The translations under genes and the position numbers were made by a program. A stretch of DNA of 64,000 bases. Origin: Clavulina sp. PMI_390. Its lineage: Eukaryota > Basidiomycota > Agaricomycetes > Cantharellales > Hydnaceae. Numbering within the stretch: position 1 is the stretch's first letter; each line of letters starts with the position of its first letter. Positions 35,645 to 47,774 of the stretch are shown here, piece after piece. The stretch is taken from the NCBI GenBank assembly GCA_015039315.1, contig WIDE01000063.1, positions 67,326 to 131,325 on the forward strand, read 5' to 3'. Below the pieces are notes generated by a model, which saw nothing but the letters and a program-made list of their open reading frames with translations, had not been told where the DNA came from and did not search any database.

Positions 35645-38600
35645 ATGGCAAAAATCAAAGTGAAAACGCTCAGTTTTGGCGATCAGAACTGGGACCTTGA
35701 CATTCGTCTGAATGACTTCAATCGGGCTCCGCGTAGGTCAACGGGCCCGTTTCTCCGAGCCCTGAGTATTGAGAAAAGGGAAAATGTCAAGCAGACCTCT
35801 GCGCAATCAGCGCCGGCCCCCGCTGCATCAGGTGCCGCTAACCGACCCGCTGAGGAACACCCTGATGATCCAATATTTGATCTCGTATTTCAGACCCAGG
35901 CTCTTCCGTTAAATCGTGCAATGTCGCCGACCTTGGCTCCAAGGCTAATCCATTTGAATATTGCTGCCTTGCGGTGGCCCAACAAGCGTCCGTCTGAAAC
36001 GGGCGATTACTTGGTCAAAATTCTAAAAGCTGGGATCAAAATCAATGGGAGTAGCTATTGGTTTTTTGGTCACAGCAACAGTCACCTCAGGGCCCGGTCA
36101 TGCATCCTCATGAGTGCCGATCGACCCGAGACGGTGCATAATTTTGTTCTTGGTATGGGCGACTTCCAAAGGATCAGGACTGCTGCAAAGTGTCAGTATC
36201 TCTTATGTTCTAACTGATACAATTCGGTACTGATATATCGTTCAGTCGCGAAGCGGATCGGACTTCTGTTCAGTACTGCTGATACTGGCTTGGATCTCCC
36301 AACTGAACTCACAGAGGACATACCTGACGTCATGAGCACGGACGGCAAGGTAGAGATGTCGGACGGTTGCGGTCTCATCTCGTATAATTTCTCTCGCGCA
36401 CTAGCCAAGAAGCTGGATATTCACTTCCAAGGTAATATCTACGTGCCCAATGTCTTTCAGCTTCGCTACCGTGGTTATAAGGTATGTTTTTTTCAGTTGG
36501 CATACAAATAAGTTTGATATATTCATACCATTTCACTAGGGGGTAGTGGCAACTTGCTTCGCTCTCGATGCTAAGAACAGCAAGCGCGAAGCTGGTTCGC
36601 CCAAGATCCAGGCCCAGTTTCGCTCATCAATGAGAAAGGTGGGAGGAATGTGTCCTTATATATCTCATTGCTCATTATTACCAATATCAGTTCAATGCTT
36701 CGGGAAGCACGGGCACACTATTCTCTGTCGTTGGATATTCCAAGCCATTCACGTTTGGGAGTCTCAAGTGAGTCGCATACCTAATGTATCTGGCACGGTC
36801 CCATCATGATTGATGATATGGTTGAGCTTAGTTCGGAACATGCGACCCTTCTCTCATCGCTTGGAATCTCGAATGAGGTTTTCCTCAAGAAGCAAGCAGA
36901 ACACTTTCAACACATCTTCAACGCTACCACGGACATTGAGAGCGCAATTCTGCTCCTATCCACCAAGTCTCTTGGTGATATCGTCTCTAGTGTGTCGCAC
37001 AGCGACGAGCCGCACACTCAGCGGCTTGAGTTAGTCCAGGAGCTTGCGATCAAAGGTCTTGAGGACCCAGAAGTGCAGCGTAAATTTCGGAGGCTCCAAG
37101 ACCACGAAATGAGCCTTGCGATTAACAAGCGAGGAGAAGAAAAGGTTCGCATTCTTATCCCTCAGTCAAGACGTTTGTATGGTGTATGCGACGAGACGGA
37201 CAGTCTGAGGGAGGGTACTGTGTTTATCCGCGTCCAAGTGCCTCGTAAGGTATAACCTCTATGATAGATGCTACGGTCAAGATGTTCTTATTCTTTCTGC
37301 ATTACTAGGGTCTAGTGACGCTCGTCAATGTTGACGTCATCATTGTGCGCAATCCGTGTCTCCACCCTGGAGATATCCTGAAACGCCGTGCGGTCGACCC
37401 TGGTCCTGATTATGGCAAGTTTCGAACAGTACGTCTCCCATGTCTGATATGGCTTTGCATTCATTTTACTCATGATGTTACCTGCAGGAATGTCTAGTTT
37501 TCTCTGGGAAGGGCCAGCGCCCTGATGCAAGCATGTCTTCAGGCGGTATGATGCCTCCTAAATTGACGTATGGCGCTATTACTGATACTTCTCTCGGCAA
37601 ATATTATTCAAGGTGACCTCGACGGTGATGAGGTATGAGACAAATCCATGATATGGTGATATCCCCGATTCACTTTGCCCAACAGTTTTTTGTATGCTGG
37701 GACAAGGATCTCATACCGGCAAATGTCTCAGAGGTATTTCAAGCCATAATACCGAGTGTTAGTACGTATGGGGGAGCCCACTGATGCGTTGCTTAGAGCT
37801 ATGACTACCCTGCACCAAAAGCGCGTCGAGAACCACCTGTGACGCAAGATCGACTTGTACGTCCTAACTTCACTGGAACTTCGTCACATGGCACCGGTAA
37901 TCCAGAACTCTCCTTAGATTGAGTATTTTGCACGATACAACACTGGATCTCTGGGCAAAGTGAAGAAGTATTACCTCGAGTGGCTCCGTGCCACTCCTAG
38001 AGGCGCTTTGGGCCCAGAATGTCAAGAGGTTAGGCCTGGAATACTTGTTTGGCTGTCTCTAATCTCATGAGTTCACTTACTCCTGCAGCTCAACGCTCTT
38101 CACTCGGATGCTGTCGATGGAGGCGCAGTCAGGATACCAGAACGTCTCCTCAATGTCCCCAAGAATCCCTCTGACGCTTTTATCCTCGATGTTCTTTCCC
38201 GTAAAGGGAAGGAGTTTAGTGAAGAGTGGCAGAATATACACGCTCGTCGACTTCCCGCGCGAGGCCCAATCCCTGGTAGCGCTGTCAACAACCCTGTCAC
38301 CGAGCGCGACCTTTTGACTTTGCTTTCCTCCGAGTCTCTTGCTCTTCCAGAGTACCTTCGGTTCCAGATAATGCTCTCGTACTGCCGACGGACTGGTGCT
38401 GATCCCTCCCAGTTCATGCCACACTTTCATTGGGGTGAACTGACGCCAAACGAGAAGTACGTTGTTCAGAGTATTGCCTTTTGGGATCCGAGGTATGACC
38501 CGGGCCCGGGCCTTTGGAACAGGTGAGCAAAGGATCTCTATCATCTCGCCATTGATCACTTATGACTTCGTTCAGCTTGGAGCGTTCCCCACTTCTCAAG

Positions 38601-41600
38601 GGCTATAATCTGAAAGCCCATCATCTTGACGGCCCGCTGAGCTTGCAGCGTCTCTATACCTCCGAGACAGACCGAATGCTTTACTTCTTCCGAAAGCTCA
38701 AAGTTGCCATTGACTATTTCCATCGTTTTCTTATCGTGATGAAGGTATAGTATGGCATATAGGCCTTGTGACGAAATCCTAACCGCTTCTATTGGCAGGT
38801 CAACTCGAGATTCACGGTGATTATCTACAAATGCACCCCAATTGTGTGGGGCGAGGAATCCCTGGTCGGGAACGGCGTTCGCATCATGGCACTTACCAAT
38901 GCTGAAGGCCGACATGGCTCCACCGCTGTAGCCACCTCTTTCTTGCTGACGGGGCCTCGAATATTCCAGCTTTACTCTAAGGATCTCAGGGACACCTTTG
39001 TTTTTGTCAACATGGTGACAGTGAAAGGAGTTGAAACAGTTCAGACAAGCATTGCACTACAAAAGATTGATAGCATTATTCAGGTAAGACTCTCTCCACA
39101 CAATAGCTTCATTGAGCCGTAACATCCTTGCCATTTCTGAACTTAGCGTCATGTTGGTGCTGTCAGACGTGAAGATGTACAAGAGATTGAAATTCATGTT
39201 GTATCTAACCGCGATAGGGTGGCAAGCCAACAACTGGATCTTGCATTCAATTTGTGAGTGGCCCAATTCTGAACATACAATTGCTAATTGCTCACAATCT
39301 GATTCGAGTATTCCTAAGCGTCGGAACTGAAGAGATTATTCGTCGAATATCGCGAGATCCCAAGGTATCTGTGAAAGATTCTCTTCAACGTGTGGAGTGG
39401 TCAACTTTCCCCACTCATTGGAAGGAGATCGTGCTCGGTGCCAAATGGCAATTCCTAGATGGCCTTGAAGAGAAAGATGTCGGGGATATTGTTCAATTCT
39501 GCGTCTCTCATCACGCAGCCCATCGTGTAATCCCCATCGTCGACCACCTGCTGGATCAGCGGGGTGTGGAGTATGCTCCTGTTGCCGTGGCTCTCATGAG
39601 CGACTATGCCCCGCTGTTATCTCTACTGCTGAGCAATCGGCTCCACGTATCTCCAACTAAACCGGATGCAGAGCTTCTTCGCCAATCGGGGTTCCCTCTA
39701 TTGCAATCACTAGTGAGTATTGCAAACTTTGCAGGGGAGGCAACGGTATGGATTATCCAGGATCGATTCTTGGGTATTATCGAGTCCTTGCATCCAAAAG
39801 ATATACTCGAGCTGATGTGGAGAGCATCCTTCTCTGTCCACGCCCCTCTTCTATCCCACCTCATAATCCAAGTTCTCCGAGAGATGAAGACGGGCGATCA
39901 TTCTGGCGGAGTTCTGTCACATGCTTTAAAGCTTGGCGCTGCGGTATGCATTGAGTATTCCGGGCAACTGGCAGACCAACTTCGTCCTAGTAGCTCCAAT
40001 ATTCAAGGCCTTCCTCGTGCCAAGTCCAAGGAGCTTCTCATTAGCCCGAAAGTTGACGAGGACTGGCAAATCTCGTTTGACTTTCGCAAAGATGCAGATC
40101 TCCGCCCCCGTTCAGGAGATCATCTTCGTCTGCGTGATGCTATCACGGACTCCAAAGTCGAAGTGGATATTATAGACTGCATTGTGACAAAGTCCTACGA
40201 TGGGAATGCGACCTTGCAGTCATACCATGTTCCCCCGCCTCAAATGGAGGACAGATCATGGAGAGTATATGTCACTGGACCAACGGCTACCGTCAAGGCC
40301 GAGATGGATGCTGTAGCAAAGATGACTGATCTCACAGAGGCTCCGATTGATCTAACTACAATTATTTGTGGAGGCATCCCCGATCCTGGGGGGTCGCCTC
40401 TACTCGTCTTAGATCCCCCACCTGACGATCTGAAGCTAAATGATAGGTGCGCGCCAATTTCATCCTCCGCGTTGACCATTGTTCTTACGTGTATCCAGCC
40501 AAAAGAATGCGGTTGCTGCTGTTAGGGACCATCGTTTGACACTTATATGGGGGTGCGGATTCAATTTCCTATCCCCGTATCGTCAAATAGATTCTAATTG
40601 CTCTTTGTCTTAGACCTCCAGGAACTGGGTGAGCTCCACTTTATCCTTTGATCAGAAGCATGGCCGATCAAACGATGTCTTGAGCGACATAGGAAAACAT
40701 CAGTAGTGGCCAATATCCTCTTCTACCTACTTCACGTCCTTGATGAGGAGGATAGGATTCTTCTCACTGCTTCGACGAATAATGCTGTTGATAATGTCCT
40801 TGAACGTCTCCTCACGTTCCCTGACATTGACTCGAGCAAGCTGATTGTGAGCTTCGGTTGCCTTTTTGGCAAGCAAGAAAAGCGCTAACCCCTTTCTCCG
40901 TGATCATCGTAGCGAGCTGCGACAGATGAAAGCAAAGTGTCTCAAAAGCTTCACCACTTGACCGTATCAGCAATGGAGTACGACACCCCTCGCGGCAGAG
41001 AGGAGGCAAAGAAGGCACAGAAGCGGATTGAGGCCGCACGGATCGTATTTACTACTTGTGGTTCGTTCTTTCATCGCTCAGTCCGCGATATCTGATGCGT
41101 AGCGCGTTGAATATGTAGCTGGGTCTGGACTTGGACTGGTCAGGAAGATGAATTTTGAGGTAGCGGTAGTGGATGAGGCCTCCCGTAAATCGTGGCGGCC
41201 ATCAATCGTTCTACAATGGCTAATGCACATGTTGTAGAAATCGTGGAGTCTGTCGCTCTCATTCCACTCATGAAAGGCGCCAAGAGAGCTGTGCTAGTAG
41301 GGGACCAGTAAGTGCGCCGTCAGATCTCATCTTTTCACAGTCAAGCAAAGCAATGACTTAGTGAATCACAGTGTACAGCTTCGACCGAACGTCACGCCGG
41401 CGGCTGCGGAGCTACAGCATGACCGCTCGTTGTTTGAAAGATTATATACCGAGTATACAGGCCCCGAGGTGGGGAAGCGTATGCTGGAGGTTAGCATACG
41501 CATTAGCTTTTCAGCGAGGTAATGCTGATATCAAGGCAGGTTCAATACCGATCCGGAGCAGAGCTAGCCAATTTTGCATCGCAGCGCTTTTACGAAGGTC

Positions 41601-42187
41601 GATTGAGCGCTGGCCTTCTGCCCTCGGATCGCGTACTTCACCCAAGCGCTTTCCCCTGGCCTATGACTCGGAGGAACCGGGTTCGAGCCCAACCTTATCC
41701 TTGTGTGTTTGTGCAATGCGACTCTGAAGAATCATATGGTGGTCAGTCGAAGCACAACGTTGGTCAAACCAAGTTGGTGAGGGCGATTGTCCAAAAACTG
41801 CAATCACCAGCTGCCGCAGGAGGGATTCCACCGCTGGCGTCCTTTGCGCTTCTTACGCCGTACACAAAGATGAGAACAGCTCTGGAGGCTCTTCATCTTC
41901 CAAACTCATCTGCAATCACAATTGACGGTGCACAAGGCCGAGAGTATGACTATGTTGTCTTTGCCACGGTGCGCTGCAATATCGAGCGCGAAATTGGTTT
42001 TTTGAAGGATGAGCGTCGTCTCAATGTCGCCCTGACAAGAGCGCGATATGGCCGAATCATTGTTGGTGATAGGGCGACCTTGATTGGAGCGGAGGATGGT
42101 GGAGAAGTCTGGAGAGCTGCCTTGGATGATTGTGAAGAGTTGGACGCAAGTTTATTCATTCCTCCCGAAGTCACTGTCGCTTCTTGA
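35645..42187 (+). CDS. RNA-dependent RNA polymerase fused to UPF1-like SF1 helicase
   Basis: Predicted single protein of roughly 1,800 residues. The N-terminal half is a cellular QDE-1/Rdp1-type RdRP: FAKRIGLLFSTADTGLDLP, GLISYNFSRALAKKL, FQLRYRGYKGVVATCF, VRILIPQSRRLYGVCDE, NVDVIIVRNPCLHPGD, and the catalytic SGGDLDGDE (37612-37632, split by introns). IEYFARYNTGSLGKVKKYYL and LNALHSDAVDGGAVRIPERL close the polymerase. The exons continue in frame (KGYNLKAHHLDGPLSLQRLY) through an all-alpha-looking linker (NFVGTEEIIRRISRD on). The helicase then begins RSQKNAVAAVRDHRLTLIWG and has GPPGTGKT across a 15-nt exon (40614-40628), TASTNNAVDNVLERL, VVDEASQ, LVGDHVQLRP, VQYRSGAEL, IDGAQGREYDYV and LNVALTRAR. 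Polymerase and helicase are intact. Two adjacent genes remain possible but no stop or promoter separates them. Likely role: RNA silencing. Confidence 0.85.
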
Positions 42188-42983
42188 TAGCACTAGCTGT
42201 ATAACAAACCATACCCACGGGCTGAGATTTTGGTTGTGGAACCAGGGCTTCGTCGCGTCATCGGCATTCCCCGAAGGTTCCGACGCGCGATTCATCGAGC
42301 CCTCGCGCGCTACTCCAGGGACTTTGAGAGAGGAACTCGTGGAACAGCAGGGATGGAAACCTACATAGATGACAATCAAGTCCGCGAGACGGCCCGACGT
42401 ACCCTGAGCCGCGAACTGAACGACCTAGTAAGGCTTTCTTCTGAGTCTGGACTCCAACACTAAACTGCGGCACTGGATGCTTTCCTCGCCCCCAATCTTA
42501 GCGCCCAATCCCTCACATCTATCTTGCTGCTCTTCGAATATATATGCGACGACATCCTCTAGACCTCAATTTCATCATGAAGCTCGAAGACGAAGGCATG
42601 CTTCTCTAGACGCTGGGTCACTGCCGTCCATAAGTTCCGTACTGATCAGTTGTTTTCAGGCGGCACTGTGATCTGTATGGACTGTTTGGAGGCTATTAAA
42701 TGCGGTGTCTGCACCAATAAGGCTAAGAGCATGTATGAGTTTTCGGGTTTAGGCCCATTGGAGGTGTGTATATGAAGACCTCTCTTGGGACAATCCTTAA
42801 CTCTGCTTCAACGACAGCACCACATATCCTCCCCTATACACGTCGCAAATTCCTCAGACCGAAAGAATGATATTGTACGTGCATTATTGCGAATAACCTG
42901 ATTGGCATCTTGACGTCTCCTTGGATTAGCCATTCTCGAGCTCCCTTACCTACGCCCTTCCTGAACTCACCAACAACACACCC
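42188..42983. other. 796-bp interval with a possible small CxxC gene, unresolved
   Basis: A 77-codon frame (42230-42463, +) reads FRRAIHRALARYSRDFERG and VRETARRTLSRELNDL. If a donor at about 42430 joins an acceptor at about 42501, the next stretch reads LRPIPHIYLAALRIYMRRHP and MKLEDEGMLL. Further on, after a TTTTCAG acceptor, a frame reads VICMDCLEAIKCGVCTNKAK with two CxxC pairs (about 42665-42735). I could not link all three parts without a stop, so this is either a small gene with unusual splicing, a decaying gene, or upstream exons of the SNF2 gene. Confidence 0.35.
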
Positions 42984-45900
42984 ATGGAACCTCTTCAAAA
43001 CAATAAACCATCAAACGGATTCCCAAGAGGAGACGTGATTGATATTTCCGACGACGACGACGAAGTCCAGATCGTTCCCCCTCCTCAGGCTCCAGGCCCA
43101 GTCGCTACCACTTCTCGAAATATCGACCCCTCTCCGATGCTTGTGAGACGCAGGGTAAAACGCAAAGTTGAATTTGGAGATGGCGAGATTATTGAATATT
43201 CGTCAGAAGAAGACGAACCTTTCCCGGGCCTTTCGGCCGCTCCTTCGCAACATCATGGTGGTGACGCTGGCTCTTCTACCCTTTCTGTCCCACCAGTAAC
43301 TCATGGAGGGTCTGGAAGCTCCTCTTTGATGAGCAGAACTTCTTCCACTGGCTCCAACCCAGGGAGCATGGCGTCCGGCAATAAGAAACGGAAGCGGTAT
43401 GATTTTGGTGATGAGGTGATCTATCTGACCGACGACGAAGATGATACTGGTCCTGCACAAATCGGCTATCAATTTCAAAAACGCTTCCGAATTGAAGGCA
43501 GCAATGCTTCGAATCCAGAGGATCTTCAGCTTCCTGGGGCCTGGCCCGAGTCTGTGTACTCTACCGCGGGGCCATCAAGTGGCCCTTTTACCTTCCAGGA
43601 GCCACCAGTAGTGCACAATCCCTATGCAACGGCTGCGACTGTGAACTACTACGATCAAAGCGGTTTCCAGATGAATTATGATGACCAGAATCCCTATCAT
43701 CCTGTTCTCGATGTAGCAGGTGCAGACCATCAAGAGAGGTAATTTATTGCTGTCTCGTACGTATCAATTCACGCTGACACTCGGATGCTCCACCATAGGA
43801 TCAAAGATTTCATAGAACAAGCTGCTAATGATAATGATGAACGGTTGAAGTCGGTGGATGATGCTGCACAATACCTCGGTCTCAATAATCGGAAAGATCT
43901 AATTCCAGGTGTCAGAGTTGAGCTGCGCCCACATCAACTCATTGGGATCTCTTGGTACATGGCGAGCTATCTTGCTTGCGGCCTTTGGCTGACGTTTCCT
44001 CCTTTTTACACCGACCAGGATGATGGAACAAGAAAAAGGGAGGATGCGAGGTGGAATTCTCGCCGACGATGTGAGAAGTTGTTTTAGACTCTTCGAGCTC
44101 AATGTCTAACAGCAAACTCTATAGATGGGTTTGGGAAAGACGGTATATTTCGCCTATTATAGAGCATCTGCGAGTGCTCAAAGCGCCTGCAGGTCCAAGC
44201 AATTTCCTTGATGGTAGCTCACTCGCCTTCGGCAACACAAGACAAAGATTTCCATGGAACCCTTATTGTTGCCCCTGCAGCACTCCTACAGCAGGTGAGC
44301 CTTGCCCTTCCGGGGTGATCTCTCGACTGCGCACTTACGGCCCTCACACATAGTGGAAAGAAGAGATCACAGAAAAGACCATCAAAAGTCTACTCAGCAT
44401 ACGCATTCATCACGGGAACGAAAAGTTGAAGTCCCCCGAAGAAGTGGGACAGCATAACGTAGGCTTCCGTACATTATCACCGAGACCAATCTCATCACTA
44501 ACTTACGGACTATCTCGATATCAGGTGATCATCACCTCGTATCAGACGCTTTGTAGCGACTTCACGAAGGACACCAATATGCCGTACGTTCAACTATAAT
44601 TCAACAGGACCGACCATTTCATCTTCTCTTAAATAGAATAGGGCCTCTCGCGAGCAACGAATGGCATGTAAGTCGCAGAGCTCTTAACGATCCCCTCAAC
44701 CCTGACCAAGATTCGCAGCGTATCATCCTTGATGAAGCACAGCAAATACGCACTCGGTACTCCACCAGCTCACCGTTCCTCAATTTCCTTGCTCATTCCC
44801 TTTTCAGATCAACGCGGACTAGTATATGTATGGCCCTGCTTCAGGCGAAATACCGATGGTGCCTTACAGGAACGCCTGTTACAAACGTTCGGCATTTCAT
44901 GATTGTTACTCGATATACCCAATTCCTGACTATTCCTTCTGTAGAGCTTGGCCGATTTATACCCGCTGATACGATTCATCAGTGAGTCTGTCCGAGCAGC
45001 CTTCTGTCTCTTTCTGATTTTTTGTGTAGAATTTGCACCATGGAATGACTGGTTGTACTTCAACGACCAGATTGGGAAGATCCAGAAAAGGAATCTTGAA
45101 GTCGCTGGTGAGAACGCTACGTGAACTGGTTGATCAACTAGTGCTGACCCAAAATAGCCACGCGAGCAAATTTGATACTGAAGCAGACTCTTCTTCGAAG
45201 AACCAAGAAGTCAAAAGTCGTAAGTCACTCTGCTCTCACTCCTAGTCGACAACATCTCATATCATCACATCTTACAGGAAGGTGAAGGGGTGCTGGATTT
45301 GGGTATCAAGGATGTCGAGGTGGTGGAGATAGACTTTACGCCAGAGGAGCGCGAAGTGGGTGCTACGTCCTTCTTCATGTTCATTTATTAACCTCCACTC
45401 AGATATATCGCCGAATCGAAGAGCGCGCACAACAGAAGGTCAACAAATTCCTGAAAGCGGGCACCCTGATGAAAAACTATGCCTTCGTTTTTGTACGTCA
45501 CTTAGGCTATATCAGTCTCGCGCCCATCTAACGTGAATGCAGGTGATGATGTTGCGTTTGAGGCAAACTTGTAATCATCCTAGGCTCGTCACAGTGGGTA
45601 CTCATAACTCGGTCTCAATTTCAAATGCTGATCAACTTGTTATTCCTTACCCAGTATACGGATAAGGCAGCTGGGAATGGAGAAACCCTTATCGAAGGCG
45701 AAGAGGGCGAGCCAAAGCACGATCCACTGGCAGCCGATACACCTGAAGCCATTCGCAAACGTGCTATCCGTGATGTTGGTCCTGAATTCGTGACTAGTGT
45801 AAGCCCTTTTGCAACTTTCTCCCGGTCATCACATTCTAACTCAGTTTGCGTTATTATCTAGCTTCAAGAGCGGTAAGACCTAATATGCTATGTATATTCA

Positions 45901-47475
45901 TCGACCCTATCTCATTGGATTTTGTAGACTTAAACAACGAGCCGTCGACCGGATCACGGCGGAGTTATCTGGTGCGGACGATACGACGGAAGAAGACGAA
46001 GACTGCCCTATCTGTTTTGATTGTAAGTATTGTGTCCAATACTTCGCTTATAGCGAAGATTGCTGAAGTCTCCCTGTAGCCTTCAGCAACTCCACCCCTG
46101 TCTTTACGGCATGCAAGCACAAGTTTTGTCAAGGTGAATCATCCATGTGAAGCTGGTGACCTGCTCCAGACGTAGCTCAATGTCTCAACCGTCATAGAGT
46201 GTATAATGGACGTCCTCAAGTCTCCACTTCGACAGTAAGCGCGCTCCTCCATTGGTGATATTCTGTGCGAGGAATATGGTCTAATTCAGTTATTAGGGCT
46301 GATGCAGCGAATGCCAATGACCGTGCTGCCGCTGCAAACTCTCGACCTTGCCCTGTTTGTCGTCAAGATATTGGTAGGTGTCAAATAGTTTGGATTGTAT
46401 ACCAGATTTCACATCCTGTTCTTCCAGCAAGATCCCAGATATTCAAGGCTTCCGCATTTGAGCCCACTACCGAGGAACTCGAGCAGCTTCAAGAGGATGT
46501 CAGGGCTCGTTCTGGGAATGTCACTGCTGATGATGATGCATATGATGATTTGAGCTTGTCCAGCGATCCTAAAGGCAAGGGGAAAGCCAAAGCCGAACCA
46601 AATGAACTTAAGCTGGATGACCTCCTGATCGAGGAGGATCATTGGGAGCCAAGCTCAAAGATGGCTAAGATGGCACGTAATATTTCACACACTCAAATAC
46701 ATCGGTCAGCAATCGTCTAATCATTGAATCTGTTCCTTCAACTTTTCTTAGATGGAGTACACCAAGACATGGCTTGAGGGGCATCCTGATGACAAAATCG
46801 TCATGTATTCGCAGTGGACAACAATGATTGACAGTGTGTTGCTTTTGCTTGCGCCTTGTATCCTTTGGACTAATTGGAAACGGGATTCGCAGTGATGACG
46901 GAGCTTCTCCATAGAGAGCATATCTCCAGTCTACGTTTCGACGGCAAGATGTCGCGCCGAGCAAGAGACGAGGTGCTGAATGAGTTCAAGTCTGGTGATG
47001 GTCCCGAGACCCCTCGCATTCTGATCATCAGCCTTAAATGCGGTGGTGTTGGGCTCAATCTCGTCCATGCTAACCGAGTGATATGCCTTGACCTGGCGTG
47101 GAATAGTGCTACCGAAAACCAGGTATGCGGCTCATCATGAGGATTATCACTGATCATTCCGTACTTATTGGGCTCAACTTGTCGTGTTTAGGCAATCGAC
47201 CGTGTCTACCGTTTTGGCCAAAGTAAGGACGTCGTGGTGAAGCGTCTGGTTATTCGTAACACAATAGAAGACCGCATCCTGAAGTTGCAGATGGCCAAAC
47301 AGGGTCTTTCAGATGCTGCTTTGGGTGAAGGTGCAGCGACCCGTGCGGGTAGGATGTCCATCAACGACATCAAACTGGTGAGCTTCAAGCTGATTTACCC
47401 TTGGAGTTGCATATAGCGCTTCGAGCTCTAACAATGATTTTGTCATTTTAGCTCTTCAACATCGGAAAGCATTAA
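42984..47475 (+). CDS. SNF2-family ATPase with inserted RING finger (Rad16/Uls1/Rad5 group)
   Basis: A chromatin or SUMO/ubiquitin-linked translocase. Exon 1 (42984-43740) is acidic and disordered and starts MEPLQNNKPSNG; it has VIDISDDDDEVQIVPPP, which looks like a SUMO-interacting motif, and VIYLTDDEDD of the same kind. The ATPase begins VELRPHQLIGISW, then GGILADDMGLGKT (Walker A, split by introns near 44070-44145), HGTLIVAPAALLQQWKEEI, IITSYQTLCSDF, and the DEAQ box RIILDEAQQIRT. The RING sits between the lobes: DCPICFDSF, CKHKFCQECI, RPCPVCRQDI. The second lobe has KIVMYSQWTTMID, FDGKMSRRARDEVL, LKCGGVGLNLVHANRVICLD and AIDRVYRFGQSK. It ends KLLFNIGKH. RING position and DEAQ fit Rad16/Uls1 best. 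Confidence 0.88.
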
Positions 47476-47774
47476 TCATGCTAAACTTTGCAAAGTTTAG
47501 TATACACTATAGGAGTGTATGCAGTTTAAAGAAAGGGAGGAGCCCTCTCTTTCCTCTGCTTAGCCAAATGGTGTTATTGCCGCCCACATCAGTGTAACTG
47601 TATCACATGTGCGTTTGTTTCTGTCTCAATAAACCCCTCCCATGAATATCTGGAACAGTATAGAGTTATATGGAAAATGATTACAATTGCAATCCGAGCG
47701 AGGAAAGGAGTGTGTTCCGAGATAAAAATAACTCCCAAACGTGCTGCTAAATACATATGTACGAATGATAGATC

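Noticed and set aside
39254..40525. 423-codon frame that could be a separate helicase-side gene start
   Set aside because: Its first 60 bases are an intron: the preceding exon joins at cctaag to read NFVGTEEIIRR in frame, so a separate start is not needed, though it is not strictly excluded.
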